A stretch of 54,272 nt of DNA from assembly GCA_025201805.1 (NCBI GenBank), contig MU619238.1, forward strand, positions 137,970 to 192,241, written 5' to 3'. Shown one piece after another: positions 46,207-54,272 of this stretch; within the stretch, counting starts at the first letter, position 1; the number at the start of each line of letters is the position of its first letter. The stretch is from Parasitella parasitica. Taxonomy: Eukaryota; Mucoromycota; Mucoromycetes; Mucorales; Mucoraceae. A program made the translations under genes and the position numbers. Below the pieces are notes generated by a model that saw only the letters and a program-made list of their open reading frames with translations, did not search any database and was not told the DNA's origin.

Positions 46207-47852
46207 TTGAATTTGTTGTTGCAGCAGCAGTTGCTGTCTAGCAGCCAAAAGTTGCTGCTGTTGTTGCTGAATAAGCAATTGTTGTTGCTGCATTTGTAAA
46301 GAACGCAGTTTCTTGTCCGTGGCTGCTGGAAGTGTATTTTCTGGAAAGCCAGTAGTATCCATGCCAGCAGGTGCTGTCAACGGACCTGTTAGACTAGGCC
46401 CCAATGCTGCCGCTGCCAAAAATAGTTTGGTCAATCTCCCCACATCACGCAGTTACCATGCAATTTACCTTGTTGCTGCTGCTGCTGCTGCCTGCGATAC
46501 GCTACATCCCCTTGGCTCCAGCGTCCATACATGGCATCATTACCCAATAAGCCTTCTGAGCCATCCAAGCCGCCTGAAAAATCCAAGGCTGGGCTGTAAG
46601 GTTGTTGTGAGTGGTGATGAAGCTGAGCATTGCTGTAGTAAGGGCTCCCAGCGCCGCCGTAAGGACTGGCTTGACCTTGATACTGTTGCTGAAATCTGGG
46701 GGAACTTTGCTGTAGCAATTGCTGCTGCTGCTGCTGCAATTGCTGCAGATAGTTGGGGTTTGAGAGCATGTTATACTCGTCCTACATACTTTATCTTTAG
46801 GAATTGGATTGTACATGAATATGGGATACTTACATCTTCGTTTAAACCAAAATTACCAAAAGAGTTCATCATCATTTCAGTTTGACGGTCCATTTCGTTG
46901 TATCTTCCCGGAGGTGTGGAATTTGGACGAGTAGGTGTGGTATCAGCAAACTTGTTGCGCAAAGAAGGTGAAACTAGGCTGTTTGGTTCTTCAGGCTGAC
47001 GTCCCATTACCATGTCATCATACTCGAGGGCACTCAGTTGATCCCTATATTGCTTTTGTATTGCATCCAAATCACTTGTAGGGTCCTCAAAAGTGAATCC
47101 AGCAGCTGCGTGGCGTTGTCTGGCTTGTTGTTGAAGAGCAAATAGCGGCGAGGGCGTACGGGGAAAGTCCTATTTACCCACATGTTAAAAAAAAAACAAT
47201 TCAAAAAACAAGGATTACCCAGCCATCAACCACACATCTCCGTTACCTGTTGGATCAAATCAACGAGATTTCTCTGACGACGATTGAACAATGTATCTTC
47301 CTGCTGCTTTGTAGGCGTTTGTCTGCCGGTATAAGCGCTGAATCCATTATTGCTGAGCCTGGGATCCTGTTGGATATAATCTAAATTAAGCACGCACGCG
47401 TATCGGTTAATATTTCATGAGACTTGGAAATCAGGCGCTTTACCTTCTTCGCTATTCTGCCACAGCTGCCACGGTTGGCTGCTTGCATCTTGCGGATACT
47501 TTAACTGCTCAGGATCCGAGGCATCGTTATTAGCACGACGAGAGGTCAGCAATTGGGTGGGAGGAGCACTGTTTGAGCGAAAGTCATCCGGAAATAAGGA
47601 TGAGCTATTGCTGCTGCCACCTTGCGACACAAAAAGATCATCATAGTCTAGCTTCCCATGCAGTAAGGCAGCAAGCTATTGGGTTCAAAAAGACGCTTTC
47701 AGTGACCTCTAGCACCGTTTCGAAGCGAAAAAGAAAAAGAAAAAGAAAAAAAACACACACACACATACCTGACCCTGAGGCTGATTCTTTGCCTTTGGTT
47801 GATGTAAATCAGACTTTGGAAGACTAGGAGACGCTTGTCTACGTGGCAACAT
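44639..47852 (-). CDS. Pumilio/Puf3-type RNA-binding protein, eight PUM repeats
   Basis: Binds mRNA 3' UTRs in the cytoplasm and represses or localises them. Nine exons (47769-47852, 47444-47675, 47247-47380, 46834-47169, 46469-46781, 45388-46412, 45066-45322, 44836-44999, 44639-44784) give 896 residues. The first 530 are disordered with long Gln and His/Gln runs. Eight PUM repeats span about 535-840, with base-contact triplets in order SRFIQ, NYVLQ, CRVVQ, NHVIQ, CRVIQ, NYVIQ, SNVVE, NYVIQ. This series equals that of Drosophila Pumilio and yeast Puf3, so the predicted target is UGUANAUA. A short acidic tail follows. The splice at 46413-46468 (56 nt) joins the Gln-rich exon to AALGPSL; a nearer AG would bring an immediate stop. 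Which yeast PUF it corresponds to functionally is not decided. Confidence 0.92.
46000..46300 (-). repeat. CAG/CAA and CAC/CAG tracts encoding poly-Gln and His-Gln
   Basis: Includes a His-Gln alternation (HQHQHQHQ), an uninterrupted run of about 14 Gln, and further Gln-rich blocks. More poly-Gln is encoded at 46470-46500 and 46720-46745. Expected to vary in length between strains. Confidence 0.8.
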
Positions 47853-48052
47853 GTTTTATTGAAAGACAGAGCCAAGTTTTTTCTTTTCTATTCTCTCTTC
47901 CCTTGCAAAAATATTTGATAGGCAAGTTGAAAAAAAAACTCTTTTTTCTCTTTCAAACAGAAATGGTTGTAGTGTAAATTTTATTTTAGTTTTTTAAAGT
48001 CCACAAAGATCTCTATCAAGTCCACTTTCGTATGATGCGGTTGATGATGGAA

Positions 48053-49011
48053 TTAGGAACTGCTATTACTACTGGTTCGCTTCTGTAGCGCTTGTAGCAT
48101 CTGGTCTCTCCTTTGCTCTGGCGAAAGCGCATTGAGTTCCTCGACTGACAGATCTTCAAACGTCTTTTCCTGCTCTTCTATTGGCACCGGGAGCGATGCC
48201 GGTGATGATGATGATGACGATGATAATGATGTACTGGATCCCTCCTGTTGCTTTCTCTGCTGCTGCTGCTCCATTAATTTCCTTTTGTTTCAAGTTAGCT
48301 ACTCGCTGTCTTTTCGCAGTAATCACGAATCTTACTTTCTAGCTTGAAGAACCATGAATTCTTTACGCTTCCTCAACATCTCTTGTCTCTTGTCGGGGCT
48401 TACCTCCCAGACCTTGGGGGGCTCCTGATCCGTATCTTGTTGAACATCAATTTTGTATCTCTGGACTAAATTAGAATGGCTGGGTGATTTACGACTGCTC
48501 GACGAACTTTGCGAATTGGCTGCATTTGAGTTTGGTGATCCTTGCTGTGAAGCAGTTGGAGGCGGCTGTTTCAATGTGAACATCCCGTTCATCAACGCTC
48601 ATATTCAACTTACCAAAGGAAGGCCACCTTCGCGGAGTGCATTGTCCACCGTCGTTTCGACAGACCCTGTTCTTTGAAGGTCGGCCTGAATGGCAGCAGT
48701 AGGGATATCGGGAAACATGGCACGTACCATCTCAATCTAAAATGGACAACACAATCAGCTCATAATTGATCACTTGGGCCTGGATCTATATTATTATACC
48801 ATCTGAGGAGTAACACGATGTGCCATTCGTCTTGCTCCTGTTGCTGTTGCGGTGCGTCTTTGGCCTTGTTGATTACTCTGGTTTCCACCTACCGAAAAAA
48901 GAAAATTTAGTTTTAACCAACAGCAAAAGCTACTCGCACTGTACCAAGCATCCAACGAAGAACTATCAGAATCAGAAATACTGCTACCAGTATAGATACG
49001 CTGTCGTTCAT
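48053..49011 (-). CDS. CUE1: Cue1-like ER membrane protein, CUE domain and Ubc7-binding region
   Basis: Anchors and activates the ubiquitin-conjugating enzyme Ubc7 at the ER for ER-associated degradation. Five exons (48945-49011, 48800-48888, 48614-48736, 48336-48565, 48053-48281) give 245 residues; yeast Cue1 has 203. A short N-terminal membrane helix (about 5-22) precedes a CUE domain at about 48-92, with MVRAMFP in place of the canonical MFP motif region and the conserved TGSVETTVDNAL end. A Ser-rich linker follows, then KRKEFMVLQARKKLM (about 155-170), which aligns with the Ubc7-binding helix of Cue1 (ERKRLLVWQARKNL). The order of parts is the same as in yeast. It lies 200 bp beyond the PUF gene start, same strand. 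Confidence 0.88.
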
Positions 49012-49368
49012 TTATAAAGGGGGAAGAATCTAATTACAAGAAAGAAAAAGAAAGTCTTCCCCCCCCCACCAACAGATGGACGATAGAAGATGGGAAATCA
49101 AGTCCGCAAGAAAGTCTCAAGATGGACGTTATTGGCATCTTTTTCAAGAATCCTGCAACAGTTACAAGGGAAAATTTTAGCTGTTGGGCTATCCCTGATA
49201 AGGTGAAGACGTTGTTGAAAGTATGCCTTTATACAAAATGAGAGTAAAAGGCTCGCGTTGGCAAAAAAAAAAAACCCCTTCAAACCAACGTAAACATAAG
49301 CCAAATGATGGTGTTGTCAACAACATAAACGCCTGCAGCCAATTTTTTTTACATATAAAAATCATATA
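49012..49368. other. spacer upstream of CUE1
   Basis: Contains C, A and T homopolymer runs. No gene seen. Confidence 0.5.
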
Positions 49369-50045
49369 TTAATACATGCTTTTCTTTTCCTTTTTTCGAA
49401 TAAAAAGTGAAAAAGAGGTCTCTACCAAATCTGAATAGTTATCGACGCATCCTGTTGGAAGAATCCAATAGACGTCTTTTACTTGCAAATCTTTTCCGGC
49501 TGTAAAAAAGTCAAGTATATTATTGACAAAGTAAATCAAGCTTCTTTCGGGTACTTTTATTCAACTAGTTAGTTGCATTGCATAAAAGACATTTGTGAAA
49601 AGGATATGAACGGGGCACAGCAATCAGCACAGCAATAAGGCGTCTATTGGTTCCTTCTCCCGGATATTTACCCTGATAAATCTCTTGCATTCTGGTACAG
49701 TATGCGTCAAAATAATTATTCGAACCCGGTAGAGCCTGGGTGTCAAGCATTAGGATCTATTCGGACGAAAATGGGCTTTTGCTGGTTTTATTATGACTCT
49801 TTTATCCTAAACTTGAGGCTTCCCAACCAGCCAATATTCTTTCCTTCCGTCATTCCTAGAACGGACAACATCACCAACATTGCATACTAACTCTATTTTT
49901 GTCCCCCGTCTTATGCCGATGTTTCTAAAAGATTAGGCGCAGCGTAAGCTGTTTTATATGAATTTGGCCCCAGTTTGCTGCCTTCGTTATACACCACATT
50001 TTCTTTCCAACATCATTTTCAAGCCAAGCAATTATGATCAACACC
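49369..50045 (-). CDS. unrecognised spliced gene, 5' end not resolved
   Basis: Four exons join in phase: 49998-50045, 49813-49924, 49756 down to 49672, and 49499 down to 49369. Introns are 73, 56 and 172 nt, the first with a good CTAAT branch site before TTTTAG. Together they encode about 126 residues containing KIELVCNVGDVVRSR, GRKEYWLVGKPQ, FDAYCTRMQEIYQ and KDVYWILPTGCVDNY. The sequence has the texture of a folded protein but no family comes to mind. In-frame TGA lies just before 50045, so an upstream exon must exist (acceptor GATTCAG) unless this is a 5'-broken relic. The upstream exon would overlap the alternative oxidase promoter. Confidence 0.4.
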
Positions 50046-50413
50046 CTGAATCAAGAAAAGCTGGCCCTCATGTAACCTAAATTTGCCCAATCGGTTTGTG
50101 CGTGAGTTGATTTGCTCCTATTCTTTAACGACTCTTTTTTAAGGACAAAATCAATATGAAAATAGATATCGAGTAGAATAATTGACAGTTTACGAGAATC
50201 CAAGTTGATCAAGTTGATCTTCTTGAGATTTATGTAAAAATGGCATGCAAAAAAAAACCAAAATACCTGACATAATACATATTGGTGTACCGGTACATTT
50301 CGGGACAAAGTGACATATGCCAAACGTAAGGGTGGGGTCAGCTAGTATATAATAAGCGGGTCGAATTCTGTTTCAAATGTTCACTCTTTTATTTTATCAA
50401 ATTTCAAATAACA
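50046..50413. other. AOX promoter region
   Basis: Includes TATATAATA at 50346-50354, about 60 nt upstream of the AOX ATG. An upstream exon of the minus-strand gene may lie here but was not resolved. Confidence 0.45.
50346..50354 (+). promoter_or_regulatory. TATA box of alternative oxidase gene
   Basis: TATATAATA, 60-68 nt before the ATG. Confidence 0.5.
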
Positions 50414-51379
50414 ATGCTTTTAACAATTCATCAATTCCTAAAGACGGCTGCCTCTCCGTTGGTCCTGTCCCGTACTCTGTTCCCTGCTGCGTCTATTTCA
50501 GCTGCTCGCAGATCAATCAGTAGCTCAACCCCACAAAATCAAGTAACCGTCAAGGAAAAAATGTCCGATGTAATCAACTCTATGCCGAAAGATGTGTTTC
50601 GTGAAGTTATTGAATCAAGGCCTGTCCCAATGCGTGAAGAATTCCTGGATGGCCAGAAACTGACAACCGAAAACCTGGAAAAAATCGATTTCGGCAGAGG
50701 CAAACACTTTGTGCCTCGTACTATGGGTGATAAGGCTGCTCTCCGTCTTGTCAAGTTCTTGCGTACGTTGCCAGATACGTACTTTGGAAACAACCACTAT
50801 ATGCGCTCTGTGATGCTCGAAACAATAGCAGCTGTGCCTGGCATGGTTGGTGCTATGTTGAGACACATGAAGTCGCTTCGTAGCTTGAAGGCTGACAACG
50901 GCTGGATATCGCATTTACTTCATGAAGCTGAAAATGAGCGTTTCCACTTGTTTCTCTGGTTAGAGTGTCTCAAGCCATCTGCTTTCCAACGTTTCATGAT
51001 CTTGGGTGCTCAAGGTGTTTTCTTCAATGCCTATTTTACACTGTATCTCTTCAGTCCAAAGACTGCGCATCGTATGTGCGGATATCTTGAAGAGGAAGCT
51101 GTCATTTCATACACACATTTCCTCGACGATATCGACGCAGGTAAACTTCCTAATGGTCCTGCCCCTCAAGTTGCGATTGATTATTACAACTTGCATCCCA
51201 CTGCCACCGTCAGAGATGCCGTCCTTGCTGTCAGAGCCGACGAAGCTGTTCATCGTGATGCCAATCACTTTTTATCTGATCGTATTTCTCTGAAAAAGGA
51301 AGATCTTCTTTCAGAAGTCAAAGAAGAGCGTGATAAGCACATCGCTCACCGCGGAACTGGTGCCTCCTCGTTCGTTTAG
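50414..51379 (+). CDS. AOX1: mitochondrial alternative oxidase
   Basis: Di-iron ubiquinol oxidase of the inner mitochondrial membrane that reduces oxygen to water and bypasses complexes III and IV. Single exon, 321 residues. Residues 1-38 are rich in Arg, Ser and Ala without acids, a mitochondrial presequence. Iron-ligand motifs are all present: LET (Glu136), NERFH (Glu175, His178), LEEEA (Glu227 region) and RADEAVH (Glu277, His280). The second motif has Phe177 where most members have Met (NERMH). The length fits fungal AOX. The lack of introns and a TATA box suit a strongly inducible gene. Confidence 0.96.
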   Translation: MLLTIHQFLKTAASPLVLSRTLFPAASISAARRSISSSTPQNQVTVKEKMSDVINSMPKDVFREVIESRPVPMREEFLDGQKLTTENLEKIDFGRGKHFVPRTMGDKAALRLVKFLRTLPDTYFGNNHYMRSVMLETIAAVPGMVGAMLRHMKSLRSLKADNGWISHLLHEAENERFHLFLWLECLKPSAFQRFMILGAQGVFFNAYFTLYLFSPKTAHRMCGYLEEEAVISYTHFLDDIDAGKLPNGPAPQVAIDYYNLHPTATVRDAVLAVRADEAVHRDANHFLSDRISLKKEDLLSEVKEERDKHIAHRGTGASSFV

Positions 51380-51974
51380 CCCTATCGTTTTTTTTTATCC
51401 TGTAAATCCGTTTTAACCTCGTGTCCATAGATTATCTGTAATAAAGTATTTGTATTCATCTAATAACTTGAATTTTATCGTATTTCAAAGTCTAGCGGTT
51501 GAACTTGACTCAATGATTTGATCTTTTTTTTTTTATGTAGTACCAACCCAAGTTCTAAAAGGAACCGTAACTGCGTGGGAAAACACCTAACCTTTTTATT
51601 GAATTTCATTAGATCAAAAAAGTCCTGTTTTTGATCCTTTGAGCTATAACGTATAAACAACACAAGTTCTGCAATCATTCACAGTGATAAATCCATAATG
51701 TGCATCATATACGCTATTATTAATACCATAATTGTGCTAAAATAATAGCAACTAACTTCAAATTTTAAAAATGTACAGTGTATAGAACTACTATTGTGAC
51801 ATGCAGCATTGAGTTGGCTCAAGCCCACTTTGTTGTGTACGGCACCGTATAGCTTCCCAATGCTTGTGAGTTTTAGGTTACTCAAGCAGCATAAAAGCTA
51901 TTTTGGAAACACAGCCCCTTTTTCAGCTGTGTCTCTTTCTTTTCCTTTCACCTCTTGTAAAATATACGACATAT
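51380..51974. other. spacer
   Basis: AOX 3' UTR (AATAAA-like signal near 51440) and F-box gene 3 promoter. No further gene seen. Confidence 0.5.
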
Positions 51975-53912
51975 ATGACAAAAGATAAATCAAACGCTAT
52001 TTTCCCCTCGGAAATACTTTGTAAAATTTTTGAGCAGCTCCCTGCAAAATCACTATTTGCTTGTTTATGCGTTTGCAAATTGTGGCTGCACTCAGCAGGT
52101 CAGATATACTACAGACGAATCACAATTGACAATGAAAGGCAAAGTGGAGACATTGAAAAGCTGGCACAATATATTGTAAATAACCATAGTCTAGCGATAG
52201 GCTCCAAGATAAAATGTATCCAAATTTCAGGACAACCAGAAATAAGACGACGTACTGTTCATCCAGGAGATTCACCAGCGCCATCATCTGCTTTGAATCT
52301 GCAGATTTTACTGCAGCTCTGTCCTAATTTGCAAGAACTAGCATTTAGTTTTGGGTCGATTTATTGGAAGCATATCAATGGAATGGACTCTTCTTTCTTT
52401 GACATGGTTCGACCTAGAAGAGTATATATGCTTGGCTGTCAACGGCTTTCTGAAGAAAAATATTTTTATAATGTTGCATACCAGTTTAGGTCATCCCTAT
52501 GCGAGTTAGAAATATATTGTTCTTGTGATTCATTTATTCCAAACAATTTGTGCTCTTACTTGCAAAGCTTCCCACTTTTACACAGCTTGACAATCAAGAG
52601 AGGCAGTCGGCGAAGCATGGTGTATTTTCAAAAATTACTAGATGTGTGCAAGCAACTGAAATACCTCAATTTTCAACTCGACCACCCCTTTTTCGAGCAT
52701 GAACGCGATCGCCATCAACCTTGGCTGGAATATCCTTCGATGCATGAACTCGACATATATCTACCCAGCTTTGAGCCATACCAGGTGCAGTACCTCATTC
52801 AAAGATTTACAAACCTCAAAAAGTTTTCGTTGCGGATTAATCAAAATGATGAACGGCTAAAGACACATGATTTAGAGTCCAACAAGCAGTATTTCAAACA
52901 TGATTTCATTCACTTTGTTTCAAAGCTTGACTCACTGAGCCTTGATTTTAATATCAAAAGACGTTCGTATCTCGAAGACCTCATAGAATCTTACTACTTG
53001 CCATTGATCAGTAAAGCCGGCACAGACGCCGTAGTGGATAGCACGTTTGAGATATGCCATGGCCACTCAGAAGAGGCGCAAATTAGAATAACTAAAGAAA
53101 AGGAAAAACATGCCATCCAATATAGGGTTGTCAGGAACTTCTCGGCACTGGATCAAGAGCAGCAGCAAGTCGAAGCAGCTCAAATTCTACCTTATATACC
53201 ACATTTGCACTTGTGTGGCCACCACTTGCAAAGCCTTAGCATCACAATCATTCCACGCACAAGGCATTACGAGGCCATAGACATCGATTCCGTGGTTCGC
53301 CTATGCCGTAATCTCCAAAGGCTAACCATTGCCACAGAGTTCACATCCATTGACGATTTGCCACCCGATCATCAGCATCCAGCATCGCATCACTGGGTAA
53401 ACAGCCCAAAAAGTGCACCCAAACCCAAACTTTTCGCTCTGACCATCAGAGGAATGGCCATTTCTTCTGATCTTGTACGTGCAATCGCAACACAGTACCC
53501 GAATTTGAAGGAGTTTGCGCTTTTGAGCTGCTTTTCGGAAGCTACCGACACGTCAGATGCACTCGATAATAGCAAACTGTCGCTTTTTATGTACGACTTG
53601 TCCAATCTGCACCTTGGCTTGCTAGGATTCGACGTTTTTTGGCACCGCCGCTCCAAGGACTCGATCGTCCCACTGGTCTGCGTTGTAGTTGAAAACCAAG
53701 ACAAAGTCTGCAGTTATTATGTGGCCAAACAGAAAAGAGATGCAATCACTGGTGATTTGTTTCAGGGCATCACAAGCACCCAGTATGAGCTAGTAGTCGA
53801 CAGTGCTGAATTTCCAGTGACAGTTGTATGGTTTAAAGTAAAGCTGGTGGATAAACTGGTGCTATTAGCTGACAGAAATCAATCAGCCGCGCAAAGTTTT
53901 ATACTTGGATAG
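51975..53912 (+). CDS. F-box protein with leucine-rich region
   Basis: Single exon, 645 residues from the ATG at 51975; the open frame extends a further 72 nt upstream but only from a TTG. The F-box is at about 8-48 (IFPSEILCKIFEQLPAKSLFACLCVCKLW). The rest contains irregular leucine-rich segments (LNLQILLQLCPNLQELAF, LVRAIATQYPNLKEFAL), as in Amn1/FBXL-like adaptors. It should recruit an unknown substrate to an SCF ligase. It is about twice as long as the two other F-box proteins in the window and shows no close similarity to them outside the F-box. Confidence 0.8.
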   Translation: MTKDKSNAIFPSEILCKIFEQLPAKSLFACLCVCKLWLHSAGQIYYRRITIDNERQSGDIEKLAQYIVNNHSLAIGSKIKCIQISGQPEIRRRTVHPGDSPAPSSALNLQILLQLCPNLQELAFSFGSIYWKHINGMDSSFFDMVRPRRVYMLGCQRLSEEKYFYNVAYQFRSSLCELEIYCSCDSFIPNNLCSYLQSFPLLHSLTIKRGSRRSMVYFQKLLDVCKQLKYLNFQLDHPFFEHERDRHQPWLEYPSMHELDIYLPSFEPYQVQYLIQRFTNLKKFSLRINQNDERLKTHDLESNKQYFKHDFIHFVSKLDSLSLDFNIKRRSYLEDLIESYYLPLISKAGTDAVVDSTFEICHGHSEEAQIRITKEKEKHAIQYRVVRNFSALDQEQQQVEAAQILPYIPHLHLCGHHLQSLSITIIPRTRHYEAIDIDSVVRLCRNLQRLTIATEFTSIDDLPPDHQHPASHHWVNSPKSAPKPKLFALTIRGMAISSDLVRAIATQYPNLKEFALLSCFSEATDTSDALDNSKLSLFMYDLSNLHLGLLGFDVFWHRRSKDSIVPLVCVVVENQDKVCSYYVAKQKRDAITGDLFQGITSTQYELVVDSAEFPVTVVWFKVKLVDKLVLLADRNQSAAQSFILG

Positions 53913-54237
53913 CCGGTATAAATTGGTCAACAGTGATAGTATAGTGACCAATGCATGTTGAATGAAATTCTAATCGTACTGTTATTTGGAAAATCACAAA
54001 TGTCGTATGAATAAAAATTTATTCACAAGAAAGCATGCTCGTTAATGAGAAGATTGTCTTGTGATAGATGTCGAGAAACGCTTGATACCCAATGGATGAC
54101 CTGTACACTATATCAGTAGAGCAGCACAGTAGTACCGTAGTAGCATCCAGACTACTGACTTGGCCTTGAGAACCCTGGGTTTCAATGTTACCACCTATTT
54201 CAAAAAAATTTGCCAATATACACATAGTAAACTTTTC

Positions 54238-54240
<3 letters not shown>
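53913..54240. other. 3' flank of F-box gene 3
   Basis: A minus-strand open frame at 54019-54225 (68 codons) could be a terminal exon of a gene lying beyond the window, with a possible acceptor (GAAATAG) near 54195. Support is too thin to call it. Confidence 0.3.

Positions 54241-54272
<32 letters not shown>
54241..54272. repeat. pure T run at the window edge
   Basis: 32 consecutive T up to the last base, the longest homopolymer in the window. It may be a sequencing or assembly break, or a real poly-T end. Confidence 0.9.

Noticed and set aside
49715-49735. tRNA B-box-like GGGTTCGAAT on the minus strand
   Set aside because: No A-box at the right distance and no cloverleaf; it is coding sequence of the unrecognised spliced gene.
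1-54272. CRISPR arrays, bacterial operons or plasmid features
   Set aside because: No spaced direct repeats of that type; introns and the gene set are those of a eukaryote.

Overview
The window looks like nuclear DNA of a filamentous fungus, most probably a Mucoromycota (Mucorales-type) species. The genes carry many short introns (about 50-80 nt, GT..AG, with CTAAY-like branch sites) in AT-rich DNA. The protein set is fungal (PAPS reductase, Met18/MMS19, URC4, alternative oxidase, Cue1, Nup42), with lineage-type additions: a WNK-like kinase, a zinc-finger repeat protein, F-box paralogues and LINE and Tc1/mariner relics. I assembled the exon models by hand from splice sites and reading phase. 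All main models close in frame, but none has been checked against transcripts or databases.

Layout. 0.3-2.1 kb: 5'-truncated LINE with a candidate 14-bp target-site duplication. 3.4-13.3 kb: housekeeping block with PAPS reductase (+), then MMS19/MET18, proteasome ATPase RPT5 and methylenetetrahydrofolate reductase (all -). 15.2-18.7 kb: 1162-residue protein with 15 tandem zinc fingers (+). 19.0-20.6 kb: URC4-like DUF1688 protein (-). 22.2 kb: small unknown gene (+). 24.3-25.6 kb: Nup42-type FG nucleoporin (-), divergent from a single-pass membrane protein at 26.3 kb (+). 27.6-29.8 kb: ten-exon cytochrome P450 (-). 31.7-38.3 kb: two F-box paralogues (+) bracketing a broken Tc1/mariner transposase and other repeat debris. 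38.7-41.0 kb: WNK-like kinase (-). 42.6-44.3 kb: small unknown genes. 44.6-47.9 kb: eight-repeat Pumilio protein (-). 48.1-49.0 kb: Cue1 homologue (-). 49.4-50.0 kb: unrecognised spliced gene fragment (-). 50.4 kb: alternative oxidase (+). 52.0-53.9 kb: third F-box protein (+). The window ends in a pure T run.

How the genes relate. Three genes within 10 kb touch sulfur and methionine metabolism: PAPS reductase, MTHFR, and MMS19, whose yeast orthologue Met18 is needed for Fe-S enzymes including sulfite reductase. RPT5, Cue1 and the F-box proteins all belong to ubiquitin-proteasome turnover. The Pumilio protein has the residues of the UGUANAUA code, and that motif occurs just downstream of its own stop and of two neighbouring genes.

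The most unusual items are the WNK-like kinase with a C-terminal SAM-like domain and an altered DLG motif, the 15-finger protein, and the F-box pair split by transposon debris.
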